NCBI RefSeq assembly: GCF_039536205.1
Contig: NZ_BAAAYL010000004.1
Location: 1-64,000, forward strand
Length of the DNA stretch: 64,000 nucleotides
Source of the DNA: Streptomyces sannanensis
Lineage (GTDB): Bacteria; Actinomycetota; Actinomycetes; Streptomycetales; Streptomycetaceae
Direction of reading: 5' to 3'
The notes beneath the pieces are model-generated. The model made no database searches and was not told where the DNA came from. It saw only the letters and a list, made by a program, of their open reading frames with translations. A program made the position numbers and the translations under genes. This document shows positions 17,052 to 27,018 of the stretch, piece after piece (positions within the stretch are counted from its first letter, which is position 1; each line of letters opens with the position of its first letter).

Positions 17052-18449
17052 TTACCGGATGCGGTGGGTCTTCCAGAAGGAGGCCAGGTCCTTGTCGGTC
17101 ATGGACTGGGCGGTTTTCTTGAAGTCGGCGGTGGTGGAGATGCCGTACCAGTGGTCGCGGGCGTAGCGCTTGAGGAGGCTTGCCATGGTGGCAGTGCCGA
17201 GGGTGCGTTCCAGGTCTGCCAGGGCGCAGGGGCCGGCGGTGTAGATGAGGTGGTATGCGCCACGGTGCTCCGCCCAGTAGGCCATCGAGCTGGTGAGCGC
17301 GGCGTTCTCGTCGGGCCACTCGCCCGGGTCCCAGCAGTCACGGGTGTCCCAGCCGTAGAAGCGGGCGTTGGCGTACTGGGCGAAGCTCTCGTCCAGCCAG
17401 GGCGCACGGTATTGGTCGTTGCCGACGATGCCGTACCACCACTGGTGGGCTACTTCGTGGACGACGGCGCTGCCCTCCTCGGCGGTGCCGAGCAGGACCA
17501 GGCCGGGGTATTCCATGCCGCCGCCGAACTGCGGGGTCATCACCAGGTCGAGCTCGCCGTAGGGGTAGCGGCCGTACTCCGTGCTGAACCGGTCGACGGC
17601 GGCGGCGCCGTCCCGGCGGGTGAGGCGCACGCCCGTGGCGGGCGTGTCGGGTGCCCAGTACGATCTGACCCGCACGCCGCCGGGCGTGGTCCGGGCCGCG
17701 GTACGGAACGGGCCTGCCGCCCACGCGAAATCCCGTACCCGGTGCGCGACGCTGTGCGTGAGGGTGCGCCCCGGCGTGCCGGGGCTGGTGCGGGTGTGGC
17801 CGGTCGCCGGGACTTTGAGGGCCGACGGGTGGTCGAGCGTGACCTGGAAGTCGCCGACCAGGGTGTAGAAGCTCTCGCCGGTCGACACGTACGGATCGAG
17901 GTGCCATCCCGTCGCGTCGTGCACGGCGAGCACGGGCAGCGCGTTGCCGAGGAAACGGAACGCGCCCTCGCGGCCGAAGCGGTTGTTGCGCCCGGGCACG
18001 GTGAGGGACACGTCGAAGGAGACGGCCGTGCGCCGGCCGCGCTCGAGAGGCGCGGGCAGGGTGATGCGCAGCGCGGTGCAGTCCACGCTGAGCTGGCCCG
18101 CCGTGCCGCCGCGTACCCGGGACACGGCGACGGGGGAGGGGCTGCCGGGAGTGCCGCAGGCGTCCTCGCCGTTGCCCCACAGCCGCAGGTACACCTCGTG
18201 CAGGGGCCGGTCGGAGGCGTTGCGGAACGACACGCGCTGCCGGCCCTTCCAGTGGGTGCCGTCGGCGTCGGCGCGCAGGGTCACGTCGTAGCGCAGGTGA
18301 TCGGGTGTCGCGGCCTGGGCGATCTTCGCTGCGGCAGTGGGTTTGGGGACGGCGTCGGCGACGCCGGCTCCGGCTCCGACGAGCAGCGCGAGCAGGGCAG
18401 CGAGCAGACGGCGTGGGGTTGTTGACGGCCACGCGGGCAGGGACGGCAT
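17052..18449 (-). CDS. Secreted M1-family metallopeptidase
   Basis: From ATG at 18449 the product has 466 residues with a signal segment (RRLLAALLALLVGAGAGVADA). Features in order are LHEVYLRLWGNG, the exopeptidase loop variant GGGMEYPG (Tyr where many have Asn), the zinc motif HEVAHQWW at about residue 331, and WLDESFAQY supplying the third zinc ligand. M1 enzymes are zinc aminopeptidases; short secreted forms of this size are common in Streptomyces. The frame stays open upstream into an unrelated fragment, so the start is judged by the signal peptide rather than by a clear ribosome site. Confidence 0.85.
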   Translation of the reverse strand: MPSLPAWPSTTPRRLLAALLALLVGAGAGVADAVPKPTAAAKIAQAATPDHLRYDVTLRADADGTHWKGRQRVSFRNASDRPLHEVYLRLWGNGEDACGTPGSPSPVAVSRVRGGTAGQLSVDCTALRITLPAPLERGRRTAVSFDVSLTVPGRNNRFGREGAFRFLGNALPVLAVHDATGWHLDPYVSTGESFYTLVGDFQVTLDHPSALKVPATGHTRTSPGTPGRTLTHSVAHRVRDFAWAAGPFRTAARTTPGGVRVRSYWAPDTPATGVRLTRRDGAAAVDRFSTEYGRYPYGELDLVMTPQFGGGMEYPGLVLLGTAEEGSAVVHEVAHQWWYGIVGNDQYRAPWLDESFAQYANARFYGWDTRDCWDPGEWPDENAALTSSMAYWAEHRGAYHLIYTAGPCALADLERTLGTATMASLLKRYARDHWYGISTTADFKKTAQSMTDKDLASFWKTHRIR

Positions 18450-18577
18450 GGCAGCCGATCGTGCCACAGTGCTTCCGGCATGCGCCCCCGTGTGCGGGAA
18501 GTGCGCGGGCCGGTTCCGTTTGCCTGGGCCGAACACGACGACGTGCACGGCTGCTGGGCGGGCGGGTCGGGGGACGG

Positions 18578-18852
18578 CGTCATGGGAAGTTGACAGGAAG
18601 AGCAGCGGGACGCTCTTCTCGATGCAGAGCCGCAGGACGCCCGCCAGTTGGCGGGCTTCTTCGATGTGCTGGTGGAGGAGCACGTCGACGCTGTCCTGTG
18701 CCCACTGATCGGTGATGGCCTCCAGCCGGGCCAGGATCACCGCGCAGTCGGCGGGCGAGAGGTCGCCGCCGTCATCAGGGTGATCAAGGAGTGGCTCCAG
18801 CACGGTGGACACCTCGCTCCACGGCTGCTCACTGCCGAGGACGAACCGTTCC
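18578..18852 (-). pseudogene. Conserved-protein fragment fused in frame ahead of the M1 gene
   Basis: The minus frame reads ERFVLGSEQPWSEVSTVL, DDGGDLSPADCAVILARL and EEARQLAGVLRLCIEK with strong codon bias. It resembles small Streptomyces proteins of unknown function. A stop lies directly upstream, and its expected end is lost. By chance it shares the reading frame of the M1 peptidase. The bases from 18853 to 19030 hold no convincing gene. Confidence 0.35.
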
Positions 18853-19030
18853 TAGAGACTGAGCGGGAGTGAGTCCTGTTTCCAGGACCCATGCTCAGCC
18901 GAACGCCCCGAACGGTGTTGGGCGTTCTGGTCCCCCGCGTTCGCTCCGCATACGGCGCGCACGGAGGAAGCCGAGCAGTTCCGCGACCTGGGTCAACGGG
19001 CGGTTCTGGTGGCCGACGTACTCCGAGAAT

Positions 19031-19096
19031 GACGGCCCCGCCATCGGTGGCGGGGCCGTCAGCTGCCTGTGCGGGCCGGGCCCCGGCCCGCACAGG
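19031..19096. terminator. Tandem hairpins downstream of the sedolisin gene
   Basis: The first hairpin pairs GACGGCCCCGCCA with its reverse complement across TCGG (19031-19060). The second is a near-perfect palindrome CCTGTGCGGGCCGGG with a one-base centre (19066-19096). They lie a few bases beyond the stop of the giant minus-strand gene. Confidence 0.75.
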
Positions 19097-19103
19097 CGTT
19101 GGA

Positions 19104-22100
19104 TCAGGTGCAGGTGGGGTCGGGTTTGAGAGAGAAGTCGGCCGTGGTCGCCTCGCGCGGCTCAATCTCGGCCGATGCGGTCTGCGAAGCCCAGCCGTCC
19201 TTGGACGCGGTCACCGTGAGCGGGTTGCTTCTGACGTCGAGCCAGAGCGAGTAATGACCGCTCTTGTCGGTCTTCAGCGTGTAGCTCGCCGTCTTCTTCG
19301 AGGTGATCCGCACGGTTGCTCCGGCCAGTGGCGTCGGCGTGCCGGTGCAGTCGGTTCCGGTGACCGTCCCGGTGATCTTCCCCCAGGTCTTGGGCGGGTT
19401 CACCACGAACGTCACCGGCACCGGCGCGATCCCGTACGGGGTCTTCGCGCTGATCATGAGCTGCGCGGTGAACGTGCCGGGCTGGGTGATCTCGGAGAGG
19501 TTCGCGTCGAAGCTCACGGCGACGTCAACGCTCTCGCCCGGCTGAAGCGTCACATCGGTCTTGTCCTCCGACAGCCAGGGGACATCGGTGGTGTCAGCGC
19601 ACTGGTCGAAGCCGGGCAGCAGCTCCGAGGTCGTAAAGGCGACGAAGCTTCCGGTAGTACCTCCGATCTTGTAGAGGCCGCAGGCGGAGCCACCGCGGTA
19701 GAAAGTTCTGTTGGAGTTGGGCAGCGCGGTCCAGGTGTTGGAACCCGGGTCGTAGGTGTAGCCCTTATTGGTGAGCGTCCTGGAGCCGTTGGTCGCGCCA
19801 CCGGACACGAGGAGCTTGCCGCCTGCTGCTGAGTAACCCATTCCCCACAGGTCGATCGGCAGATCGGCGATGGGGGTCCAACTGTCGGACGACGGATTGT
19901 AGCTGTAGGCGTGCTCGGTGGTGGTACTTCCCGACAACCCGCCCGCGCAGTACAGCTTGTTCGCGATGGCGCCGCAGCCGAGCCAGGACGTCGACTCCGG
20001 GTAGGCCTTGCTCGAACTCCAGGAGTTCGAGGCCGGGTCGTACACCTGCACGTCCGTCGTGCCGCAGGCGTCGGACGTGCAGCCGCCGACGATGTAGATC
20101 TTGCCACCCAGCACGGTCACAGCGGCGCCGGCGTGTGGTTTCGGGTTGTCGGCGCCGGTGGACCAGGCGCCGGTCAGCGGGTCGTAGATTTCGGTCTTGG
20201 CCACCGGATTCGAGTTCGCGCCCCAGCCGCCGAAGACGTAGAGCTTGCCACCGTAGGCGGCCGCCTGCGGCGCTTCCCGGGCGACGCTCAGGTTCGGCAG
20301 GGCATTCCACCCCTGGGCGTCCGGGTCGTAGACGTAGGCCTTGTTGAGGATATGCTTCCCGTCGGTTCCGGCGACTGAGTAGACCTTGCCGTTGATGGTC
20401 GCCACACCGTTGTCCATGATCGGTACGGGGTAGTCGGCCACCGTCGTCCACGGTGCCTCGTACGGCGTCGCCAAGGGCTTGACCGCCGTCTGCGTGGTCT
20501 TGCCGGGCCGCAACCGCAGGGGGCTGTAGTTTCCCTTCACCTCCTGCAGCGGAGCACCTTGCTGCGCCGCGGCGGGCTGCGCGGCGGGCTGGTGGACGCC
20601 CGGCAGCTCATCGATCTTGGCGGTCACCGGGGCTGTTCCGGTGTTCTTCAAGGTCAGGGTGGAGCTGCCCTGGCCCTTCCAGGCGACCGTCTTGCCGAGC
20701 TTGGCCGGGCTGACCGCGATCCGGGGTGCGGGCAGGGCGAACGTGCCGTCAGTTGCCCGATGCGGGGCCACATCGACGGTGATGTCCTGTGAGACGTAGG
20801 AGTTTCCCACCGTGGCGGAGAAGGTGTGCTCCCCGGTGAGCGAGGAGAACATCCAGTAGAAGCCGTCGCCCAGCTTCGGGTCGTTCGGCGTCGCCACCGA
20901 GGTCGTCTTCTCCGCGGGCTTGTCGGCCGAGGTCACCACGGCGCCGTTGAGCCCGGCCCCGGTGTTCTTGTCCGTCACCTGGCCGACGACCAGGCCGCCG
21001 TCCGCCGGGTCACAGGTGCGGTCGCCGAGGAAGACGTCGTCGACCTGCCACCACCACCCCCACTTGGCGGTGAGGTGGAACCTCACCTGGACGTTGGCCT
21101 TGCCGGCCGCCTGGGACAGGTCCACGACCTCGGTCCGCGGCCCCCGGGCGTCGTCCTTGGTGTGGTGCCAGGCGTTGGTCCACGTCTGGCCGCCGTCGAC
21201 GCTGAAATCGACGTCCCCGGTCTGGCCGAACGCGAAGCCGTCGTAGTCGGTGCGGAAGATCAGGGAAGGGTGGGTTCGCTGACTGAAGTCCATAACCGGG
21301 CTGATCAGCGACGTGTCCTGGGTGTTTCCGTGACCGTAGTTGCTGCTGTCGACGATGGCGAAGCCGCCGGACCCGCCGGTCCTGTTGCCGCGCCTGCCTG
21401 GATCGTTGAACACCCAGGTCTGGCCGTTGCCGACCTTGTCATCGACGGTCCAGCCCGACGGCGTGGTGCCGCCGTTGAACGACTCGGTGGGACCGGCGTA
21501 GTGGAAGCCGTATCCGGCCGCGCTGCAGGTCATCGGGTCGACCGACGCATTGACGTCATGCGCCACATCCGCCGAACCCACCTGAACATCCTGAGAATCC
21601 TGCTGGTAGCCCGGATACAACGGGTCGACCTGCAGAGTGTACGTGTTCCCGGCGGGCAGGCTCAGGGTGTACTTCCCCGTCTTGGGGTCGGTGTAGGCGA
21701 CCGTGGTCGGCTCATCCTTGACCTGCACGGTCGCATACAGCGGCCAGCCCTGACCGGAACCGTCATGGACCGTTCCGGTGACGTTGACATGCGGCTTCGC
21801 GGTCAGCGCGAAGTCTTCGGTCACCGTCTTCCCGTCAGCGATCGCGACACCTGGCACGGTCTTGCCGGCGTACCCGAACTTGCTCGCGCTGACGTCATAC
21901 GTTCCCGGTGGCACGGTCAGGGTGAAGTGCCCCTGCCCGTCCGTCATCGCCGTGACGTCACCCACGGTGACCTTGACTGCCGCCAGCGGAGCCGTGCCGT
22001 CGGTGACGGTGCCCGTGACAGTGCCCTGCGGCCCGGAACGGAACGCGGCGAGCCCGTTCGGAGTGCCGAGACCGGTCGGCCCGTCATAACCCGGCCCCGC

Positions 22101-23321
22101 CTTGCACAGGTACGCAACTGTGCACGTGCCGTTGATTCCGGAGGTCACATCGTTGAGCGCGGACGGCTGGGCATACGGGTAGGAGTTCGGGGCCGAACCC
22201 GTCGCCGGTGTTCCGGCCAGCGCGTAGGCCGAGGCGATGATCGGGGCGGACGCGCTGGTGCCGCCGAAGACCTGCCAGCCGCCGTGGTAGACCGCGACAC
22301 CGGTGTTCGGGTCCGCCACTGCGGACACATCGGCGACCGCACGACGCGCGCAGCCGGTGTCCTTCTGGAACGACGGCTTGGGCCCATACTCCGAGCAGCC
22401 GCTGCCCGCACCTCTCCACGCCGCCTCGGTCCAACCGCGGGTGGTGGAGGCGTTCTTGACCAGCGAGGTGCCACCGACCGCCGTCACATGCGGCGACGAG
22501 GACGGATACGAGACGCCGTAACCGTAGTCACCGGTGCTGACGGTGATCGCGACACCAGGATGGTTGAAGTAGGCATCGTCGGCCTGGGTTTGATCGGAAC
22601 CTTCGCGGCCGCCGTAGCTGTTGGAGACGTACTTGGCGCCCTGGGCCACCGCCTGGTTCACGGCCGCACCGAGGTTTTCTATGTTGCTGTCGTCGGCCTC
22701 GACCAGCAGGATCTTGCAGGTCGGACATGTGGCGCTGACCATGTCGACATCGAGTGCGATTTCCGCGGCCCACCCGGAGTCCGGTGGCGGATAGTTCGTG
22801 CCGCCGCGCTGGTCGATCTTCTTGAAGCAGCCGTTGGCCGTGGTGCACGGCGGCAGCCCGTACTGCTGACGGTAGACGGCCAGGTCCGCCTCGACGTTCG
22901 GGTTGTCGAACGCATCCACGATCGCGACCGTCTCAGTGGATCCGCCAGAGGGCAGGTTGTACGCGCTCTGCAGGTCGACGGGGCCGAAACCGGCGGGAGC
23001 GGCATCAGCCTGGAGACCCTTCGCCGCGACGATATCGGTGCGGACCATGGCGAGACAGGACATCTCGCCGGCTTTTGACGGCGTGGCGCACACCTGATTG
23101 GTGGGGTGCTGGCCAGGCGAGGTGGCGTCGGCGGCTTTTGTGGTCGGGACAGGGTTCTCGGTGGAGGGGGAGGCGGCGGAGGTCGCCGCCGGCACGGCGA
23201 TCAGCGTGAGTGCGGCAACGGCGAGCGCCACGATCAGCGTGCAGACACGTCCGACCGTTGTGGCCAACGCGACCGGACGCGACCTGCGGCGGAATGGTCG
23301 CGCGGATGGGGGATGAGACAC
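19104..23321 (-). CDS. Giant secreted sedolisin (S53) with kelch and carboxypeptidase-regulatory domains
   Basis: GTG at 23321 with GAGGAG upstream is preferred over the longer frame and gives 1405 residues. After a signal helix (TLIVALAVAALTLIAVPAA) comes an S53 domain: Glu and Asp in AAEIALDVDM (about 187 and 191), Asp in STGDYGYG (about 265) and Ser in FGGTSASAP (about 356), the sedolisin Ser-Glu-Asp set. Next are two carboxypeptidase-regulatory-like beta-sandwiches (TVTGTVTDG.., NVTGTVHDGSG..), a MAM-like module, a third regulatory domain, about six kelch-like repeats (GKVYSVAGTDG, GKLYVFGGWG, GKIYIVGGC) and a final sandwich. It is an exported acid-protease-like enzyme with substrate-binding repeats. 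The paralogue at 58041 shares everything after the catalytic domain. Confidence 0.88.
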   Translation of the reverse strand: MSHPPSARPFRRRSRPVALATTVGRVCTLIVALAVAALTLIAVPAATSAASPSTENPVPTTKAADATSPGQHPTNQVCATPSKAGEMSCLAMVRTDIVAAKGLQADAAPAGFGPVDLQSAYNLPSGGSTETVAIVDAFDNPNVEADLAVYRQQYGLPPCTTANGCFKKIDQRGGTNYPPPDSGWAAEIALDVDMVSATCPTCKILLVEADDSNIENLGAAVNQAVAQGAKYVSNSYGGREGSDQTQADDAYFNHPGVAITVSTGDYGYGVSYPSSSPHVTAVGGTSLVKNASTTRGWTEAAWRGAGSGCSEYGPKPSFQKDTGCARRAVADVSAVADPNTGVAVYHGGWQVFGGTSASAPIIASAYALAGTPATGSAPNSYPYAQPSALNDVTSGINGTCTVAYLCKAGPGYDGPTGLGTPNGLAAFRSGPQGTVTGTVTDGTAPLAAVKVTVGDVTAMTDGQGHFTLTVPPGTYDVSASKFGYAGKTVPGVAIADGKTVTEDFALTAKPHVNVTGTVHDGSGQGWPLYATVQVKDEPTTVAYTDPKTGKYTLSLPAGNTYTLQVDPLYPGYQQDSQDVQVGSADVAHDVNASVDPMTCSAAGYGFHYAGPTESFNGGTTPSGWTVDDKVGNGQTWVFNDPGRRGNRTGGSGGFAIVDSSNYGHGNTQDTSLISPVMDFSQRTHPSLIFRTDYDGFAFGQTGDVDFSVDGGQTWTNAWHHTKDDARGPRTEVVDLSQAAGKANVQVRFHLTAKWGWWWQVDDVFLGDRTCDPADGGLVVGQVTDKNTGAGLNGAVVTSADKPAEKTTSVATPNDPKLGDGFYWMFSSLTGEHTFSATVGNSYVSQDITVDVAPHRATDGTFALPAPRIAVSPAKLGKTVAWKGQGSSTLTLKNTGTAPVTAKIDELPGVHQPAAQPAAAQQGAPLQEVKGNYSPLRLRPGKTTQTAVKPLATPYEAPWTTVADYPVPIMDNGVATINGKVYSVAGTDGKHILNKAYVYDPDAQGWNALPNLSVAREAPQAAAYGGKLYVFGGWGANSNPVAKTEIYDPLTGAWSTGADNPKPHAGAAVTVLGGKIYIVGGCTSDACGTTDVQVYDPASNSWSSSKAYPESTSWLGCGAIANKLYCAGGLSGSTTTEHAYSYNPSSDSWTPIADLPIDLWGMGYSAAGGKLLVSGGATNGSRTLTNKGYTYDPGSNTWTALPNSNRTFYRGGSACGLYKIGGTTGSFVAFTTSELLPGFDQCADTTDVPWLSEDKTDVTLQPGESVDVAVSFDANLSEITQPGTFTAQLMISAKTPYGIAPVPVTFVVNPPKTWGKITGTVTGTDCTGTPTPLAGATVRITSKKTASYTLKTDKSGHYSLWLDVRSNPLTVTASKDGWASQTASAEIEPREATTADFSLKPDPTCT

Positions 23322-23385
23322 GTACAGCTCTCCTCGGGGTACATGCAAACCAAAATCGTGAATTCTTAAGCAGGCGGAGCTCGGC

Positions 23386-23607
23386 TCAGTCGCGCTTCTG
23401 CAACTGCGACTTGTTTCCGCGTCCCGGCGTGCTCGGGTACTGACTGGTGTCCGTGATCAGGGGGAGCTCGAGGCCTTGCTCGGGCTCTTTCGGCCGGATG
23501 GTGTTTGTCGTGATCACGTCGGGCAGCGCACCGGGACTCTTCCACTGCGCCGCGATGTCGACTAGGGGATGCGAATGGCGGAAGTCGACATGGCGGTGAT
23601 CCGCCAA
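23386..23607 (-). CDS. Short coding segment of unknown identity
   Basis: The frame has strong GC3 bias and gives HVDFRHSHPLVDIAAQWKS, GALPDVITTNTIRPKEPEQG and ITDTSQYPSTPGRGNKS. A TTG is the only start and there is no clear ribosome site. An in-frame stop lies just upstream, so this may be the C-terminus of a lost gene. No family is recognised. The bases from 23610 to 23863 hold nothing convincing. Confidence 0.3.
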   Translation of the reverse strand: MADHRHVDFRHSHPLVDIAAQWKSPGALPDVITTNTIRPKEPEQGLELPLITDTSQYPSTPGRGNKSQLQKRD

Positions 23608-23863
23608 GTACGAGGGCTAAGTTCGGCGCCACACTCTGGGGATCGCGCCCTGGGTGTGGACATTGGTGCGCGGCAGGCGGCCACCGAGGAGTTGATCCCC
23701 CGTCATATAAGCATTCACGAGAGGGGACGGTGCTGTCTGCGGAAGCATGATGTCCACATGGGGCCGTCAGGGCCCTCGACGGCGTGGTCGTTTTCCTTCA
23801 CACCAAACTCAACTGCCGCCGGGGTCCCGTCGGTTAAGCCGCTTTCGTACTTGTCTTGCGCGG

Positions 23864-24318
23864 CTATGGGTGTGCGGTGAACCCTCCGTCGGGTCGCTTG
23901 TGCAGCCAGCCACGGTCGGCGAGTCTGGTCAACTTCGCGCGCAAAGGCTCCAGCTTGCCGCGCACCGTCACCTCCGCCCGGCTCTTCGACGACGCCCCTG
24001 ACCTGCACCGGGCCGTCGGCAGCCCGGACGATCACCAGGATCTTGCGGTAGTCGCCGGGCAAAGCGGCCTCGTCGGGAGTCTCGCTGCGGTGCGGGACCA
24101 GCAGCACCGCCCGCCCCGCCACCCGGGCAGAAGCCAGGGTGACGGCCGCGGCGGCCTCCGTCGTGGCCCGGTCCTGCTCGGTCAGCCAAGTGCAGGACCC
24201 GCTCGGCGGCCACCAGCTCCTCCCGCTCGTCCTGGACCTCCCGCAGCTGCTTGGCCGACTCCTCGTTGAGCGCGTCCAGTTCATTCCGGCGAGCCGTTAT
24301 CCGCTCCAGCTCCTGCAT
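23864..24318 (-). pseudogene. IS-associated coiled-coil/winged-helix protein, twice frameshifted
   Basis: Three successive frames rebuild one protein of about 150 residues. It begins MQELERITARRNELDALNEE (coiled coil), continues GRAVLLVPHRSETPDEAALP and DYRKILVIVRAADGPVQVRG, and ends LRAKLTRLADRGWLHKRPDG. This arrangement is common in Streptomyces next to transposases and ends in a helix-turn-helix-like region. Two shifts make the copy inactive. Confidence 0.6.
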
Positions 24319-24549
24319 CCCCACATCCTTCCCGCGCCCTCCCGGCGTCCCGGCCCGGTCACGGATCGTACGAACGGCAGGACGGCGAGCGCAGCAGACC
24401 CGAGAACGGCTCCGGCCGACAGGGCAGGCGATCTTCATTGTGGACACCGGCCGACGACCAGCGTGAGTATCTCTCCCGCCCTTCACACCAGACCTGTGAC
24501 CAGCAACTTCACGATGCACACCACTCATTCGCAACCTCGCCCTTCAGTA

Positions 24550-24787
24550 ACGCCTTCCCCAGCACGCCTGGGCAGCCGGTTTCTCCGTCTTGTACGCCGC
24601 AGCCGGAGCGGGCTACGGAGCCGCCGGACTCATGGCCGCCGCCCTGCTCGACATCGCCGGATCCGGAACCGCCTTCGTCGTGAGCGCACTGACCACCATC
24701 GTCATCGGCGCTCTGTCGCTCCTGGGTGACCGCACGCACCCACGCCACACGCCTCAACAGGCGGCAGTCCAGGGGGCAACCCGGTAA
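24550..24787 (+). pseudogene. MFS-transporter C-terminal remnant
   Basis: The frame reads WAAGFSVLYAAAGAGYGAAG, MAAALLDIAGSGTAFVVSA and IVIGALSLLGDR with two hydrophobic helices and a basic tail. These match the last helices of a major-facilitator permease. The rest is missing. The following 24790-25195 shows no gene. Confidence 0.5.
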
Positions 24788-25199
24788 GTATGGGCGCGCC
24801 CACCACCGCCACGCCTGCTCCTGCTTCGTCGTTATGACAGACTCGCCGCCTGCTCCACCAGGACCCGCGCAGGCCTCCGCTGATTGCGCAGATCCGTGCC
24901 GCCGTTGGAGGATTTTTGCCGTACGGGTACGGGCGCTCGGCCGGAGTGCATCACCTGGATTCGCGGGCAATCGGACGAAGAGCATCTCGACCCGTGAGGC
25001 ATTGGATCGCTTCCGGGACCACTGTCCTGGCGATCACGAGCGGAGCCGGACCACGAGCGCTGCGGCAGTGACCGCACGGTGGCTGCCCGGTCGTGCGAAG
25101 GCAACCGGGTGAACATCACGCGACCCGCCGCCACAGGTCGGTCCGCCCGGTGATAACTGTCGTGGACCCTTGTTCGGCCGGAAGCCGGAAGGACGAAAG

Positions 25200-26216
25200 A
25201 TGCCTGTACAGAAGTACGGTGTGCTCGCGGCCCGCGCCGTCGCGCGTCGCCGGGAGGGCGCGACGGACACGCCCCATTACCAGATCCATCTCAAGGACGA
25301 CAGCGGCACCGACTACCGGGCCGCTGTCAACGTCAAGTCGAGTTCGACGCAGGCCCCGCCGGACCTGCTGTTCGCCGTGGTGGACGACTTCCGGCACCCG
25401 GTGACGGAGCTGCTGCCGCAGGCCGGAAGCGGCTGGCACGCCCTTTCCTCCCAGCCCGGCACGGGCGCGCTCGACTTCATCCGGGGTAACCTCTTCGATC
25501 CCTCGTCGATGCGCATCCTCCCGCCCGACAAGCCCGGTGTCGACAACGACCTCGCGGACCTGCTCGACCACTATGTGCTACGGGCGATCGACGAGCCGAC
25601 CACGGGAGTCTTTGTGTTCGGGGCGCGGTTCGGCCCCGAGCCGGGCCAGCCGGACGAGGTGTTCGGCTTCCCTGTCGGCAACGGCGTCCATGACGTGCAC
25701 ATGAACCAGGGCAGCACCGACAAGAAGTTCCGCAAGGACAACGGAGTCTGGCAGGACGGCGGGCTGCTCCTTCATCTGCTCCCCGAGAACCGCTGGGTGG
25801 CTGTCTTCCTCGCTTTCCAGTCCCAGAAATGGCACACGGACGACGTCACCGGCCAGCCCATCGACACCGCCCCGCCGCGCCCCACGGACCGCGAGGAGCC
25901 CCTGCGGATCGTCGCCGCCCTGGTCAACCCGGCCGGCCCGGCACCGGAGGCCGAGACGGTCACCCTGCTCAACGCCTCCGCGGCCGCGATCGACCTCAGC
26001 GGGTGGCACCTGTCCGACCAGCAGAAGCATCGCCTGCGGCTGCCGTCCCAGCCCCTGGCTGCCGGCGCCACCCTCGCCGTCACGGTCGCCGACGGATTCC
26101 AGCTGGGCAACCACGGCGGCGCCATCACCCTGCTCAATCCGTCGGGCCTCAAGATCCACGGTGTCTCGTACACCGGCCGCCAAGCCTCGGCCGAGGGACG
26201 GACCATCACCTTCTGA
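25200..26216 (+). CDS. DUF2278 (YukJ-like) protein with lamin-tail domain
   Basis: ATG at 25200 with GGAAGGA upstream gives MPVQKYGVLAARAVARRRE, the diagnostic start of DUF2278. The family core follows with KKFRKDNGVWQDGGLLLHL and WVAVFLAFQSQKWHTDD. From about residue 235 a lamin-tail-like beta-sandwich appears (RIVAALVNPAGP, VTLLNASAAAIDLSGWHLSD, NHGGAITLLNPSGLKIHGVSYT). There is no signal peptide. Molecular function is unknown. The gene is single with a terminator close behind. Confidence 0.85.
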   Translation: MPVQKYGVLAARAVARRREGATDTPHYQIHLKDDSGTDYRAAVNVKSSSTQAPPDLLFAVVDDFRHPVTELLPQAGSGWHALSSQPGTGALDFIRGNLFDPSSMRILPPDKPGVDNDLADLLDHYVLRAIDEPTTGVFVFGARFGPEPGQPDEVFGFPVGNGVHDVHMNQGSTDKKFRKDNGVWQDGGLLLHLLPENRWVAVFLAFQSQKWHTDDVTGQPIDTAPPRPTDREEPLRIVAALVNPAGPAPEAETVTLLNASAAAIDLSGWHLSDQQKHRLRLPSQPLAAGATLAVTVADGFQLGNHGGAITLLNPSGLKIHGVSYTGRQASAEGRTITF

Positions 26217-26251
26217 TCCGCTCGACTCGCCGCCCTCGCGCGACGCGATGA

Positions 26252-26286
26252 CGCGGCCGCACCCATGCCCACGGGGTGCGGCCGCG
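26252..26286 (+). terminator. Hairpin after the DUF2278 gene
   Basis: CGCGGCCGCACCC pairs with GGGTGCGGCCGCG around a nine-base loop, 36 bases after the stop. Confidence 0.7.
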
Positions 26287-26395
26287 CCTCGGGCCGTCAG
26301 GCCTGGCCTGGGGCCGTCGCGACTGGACGAACTGCCGCAGCTGCACCGCCCCCACGACTCCCCGTCGAGAGCACGGTGATTCCCAGCTTCCCGGC

Positions 26396-26890
26396 TTACC
26401 CGTCCGGCGGGCCCTTGACGTACTCGGAGCAGATCCCGACGGGCAGACGCTGCCCGGCACGGACATCGCCCGCGAGGTCGGTGCCGACGTCGAAACCGAC
26501 GTTGAGCAGCGGCAGGAACGTCCACTTGTCGGCGGGCGTCGCGGCGGACTTGAAGGTCCACTCGGCGTGGCCCTTCGTGGACAGCTTCCAGCGAGCGGGG
26601 TCGAGCGCGGTGTCGGTGACGACCCTGTAGGTTTGCTCGGCCGGATCGGCGGTCCACACATACCCGGCCGAGCCTGTGCGCCGGTCGACGCGCGCCCCGT
26701 CGACATAGACCTCGGTGGTCTGCTTGATGGACCTGCCGTTCCACACGGCGTCGAAGCCGGTGTGGTCGGGTCCGGAGTCGCCCCAGCCGGGGGTGTTGAA
26801 CCGGAGGACATTCCCGGCCTGCTGCTGGCCCCAGCCGAGCCCGTGACTACTCCCCCAAGAGCACCCATCAAGCCCTTGTGGAGGGCCCAC
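26396..26890 (-). pseudogene. Secreted subtilase C-terminal remnant
   Basis: The frame includes TEVYVDGARVDRRTGSAGYV, DPAEQTYRVVTDTALDP, KLSTKGHAEWTFKSAA and FLPLLNVGFDVGTDLAGDV. These strands match the extra C-terminal beta domain of large Streptomyces S8 peptidases. No catalytic region is present and the predicted N-terminus is out of family, so the piece is a remnant. It ends shortly before the lasso cluster, on the opposite strand. Confidence 0.5.
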
Positions 26891-27018
26891 GTAGGCAGTA
26901 GCGGCAGTCCGGCGAACCGCTCGTACCTCGCGGCACGGGTACCCTCAGTCCGGTTGCGGGGGATATAGGCCAGAGTAGCCTGGATTTGATCGATGTTGCC
27001 TGATCCTGGAGGTGAGCG

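Noticed and set aside
18900..19015. Minus-strand phrase NRPLTQVAELLGF suggesting an AraC-type helix
   Set aside because: Only one helix-like phrase survives, with no supporting sequence on either side. Too short to annotate.
20826..23078. 750-codon plus-strand frame opposite the sedolisin
   Set aside because: No family features, and the opposite strand has a complete protease with ribosome site and terminators.
23615..23755. Short minus-strand frame with several start codons
   Set aside because: Third-position bias is weak and no ribosome site or family is visible.
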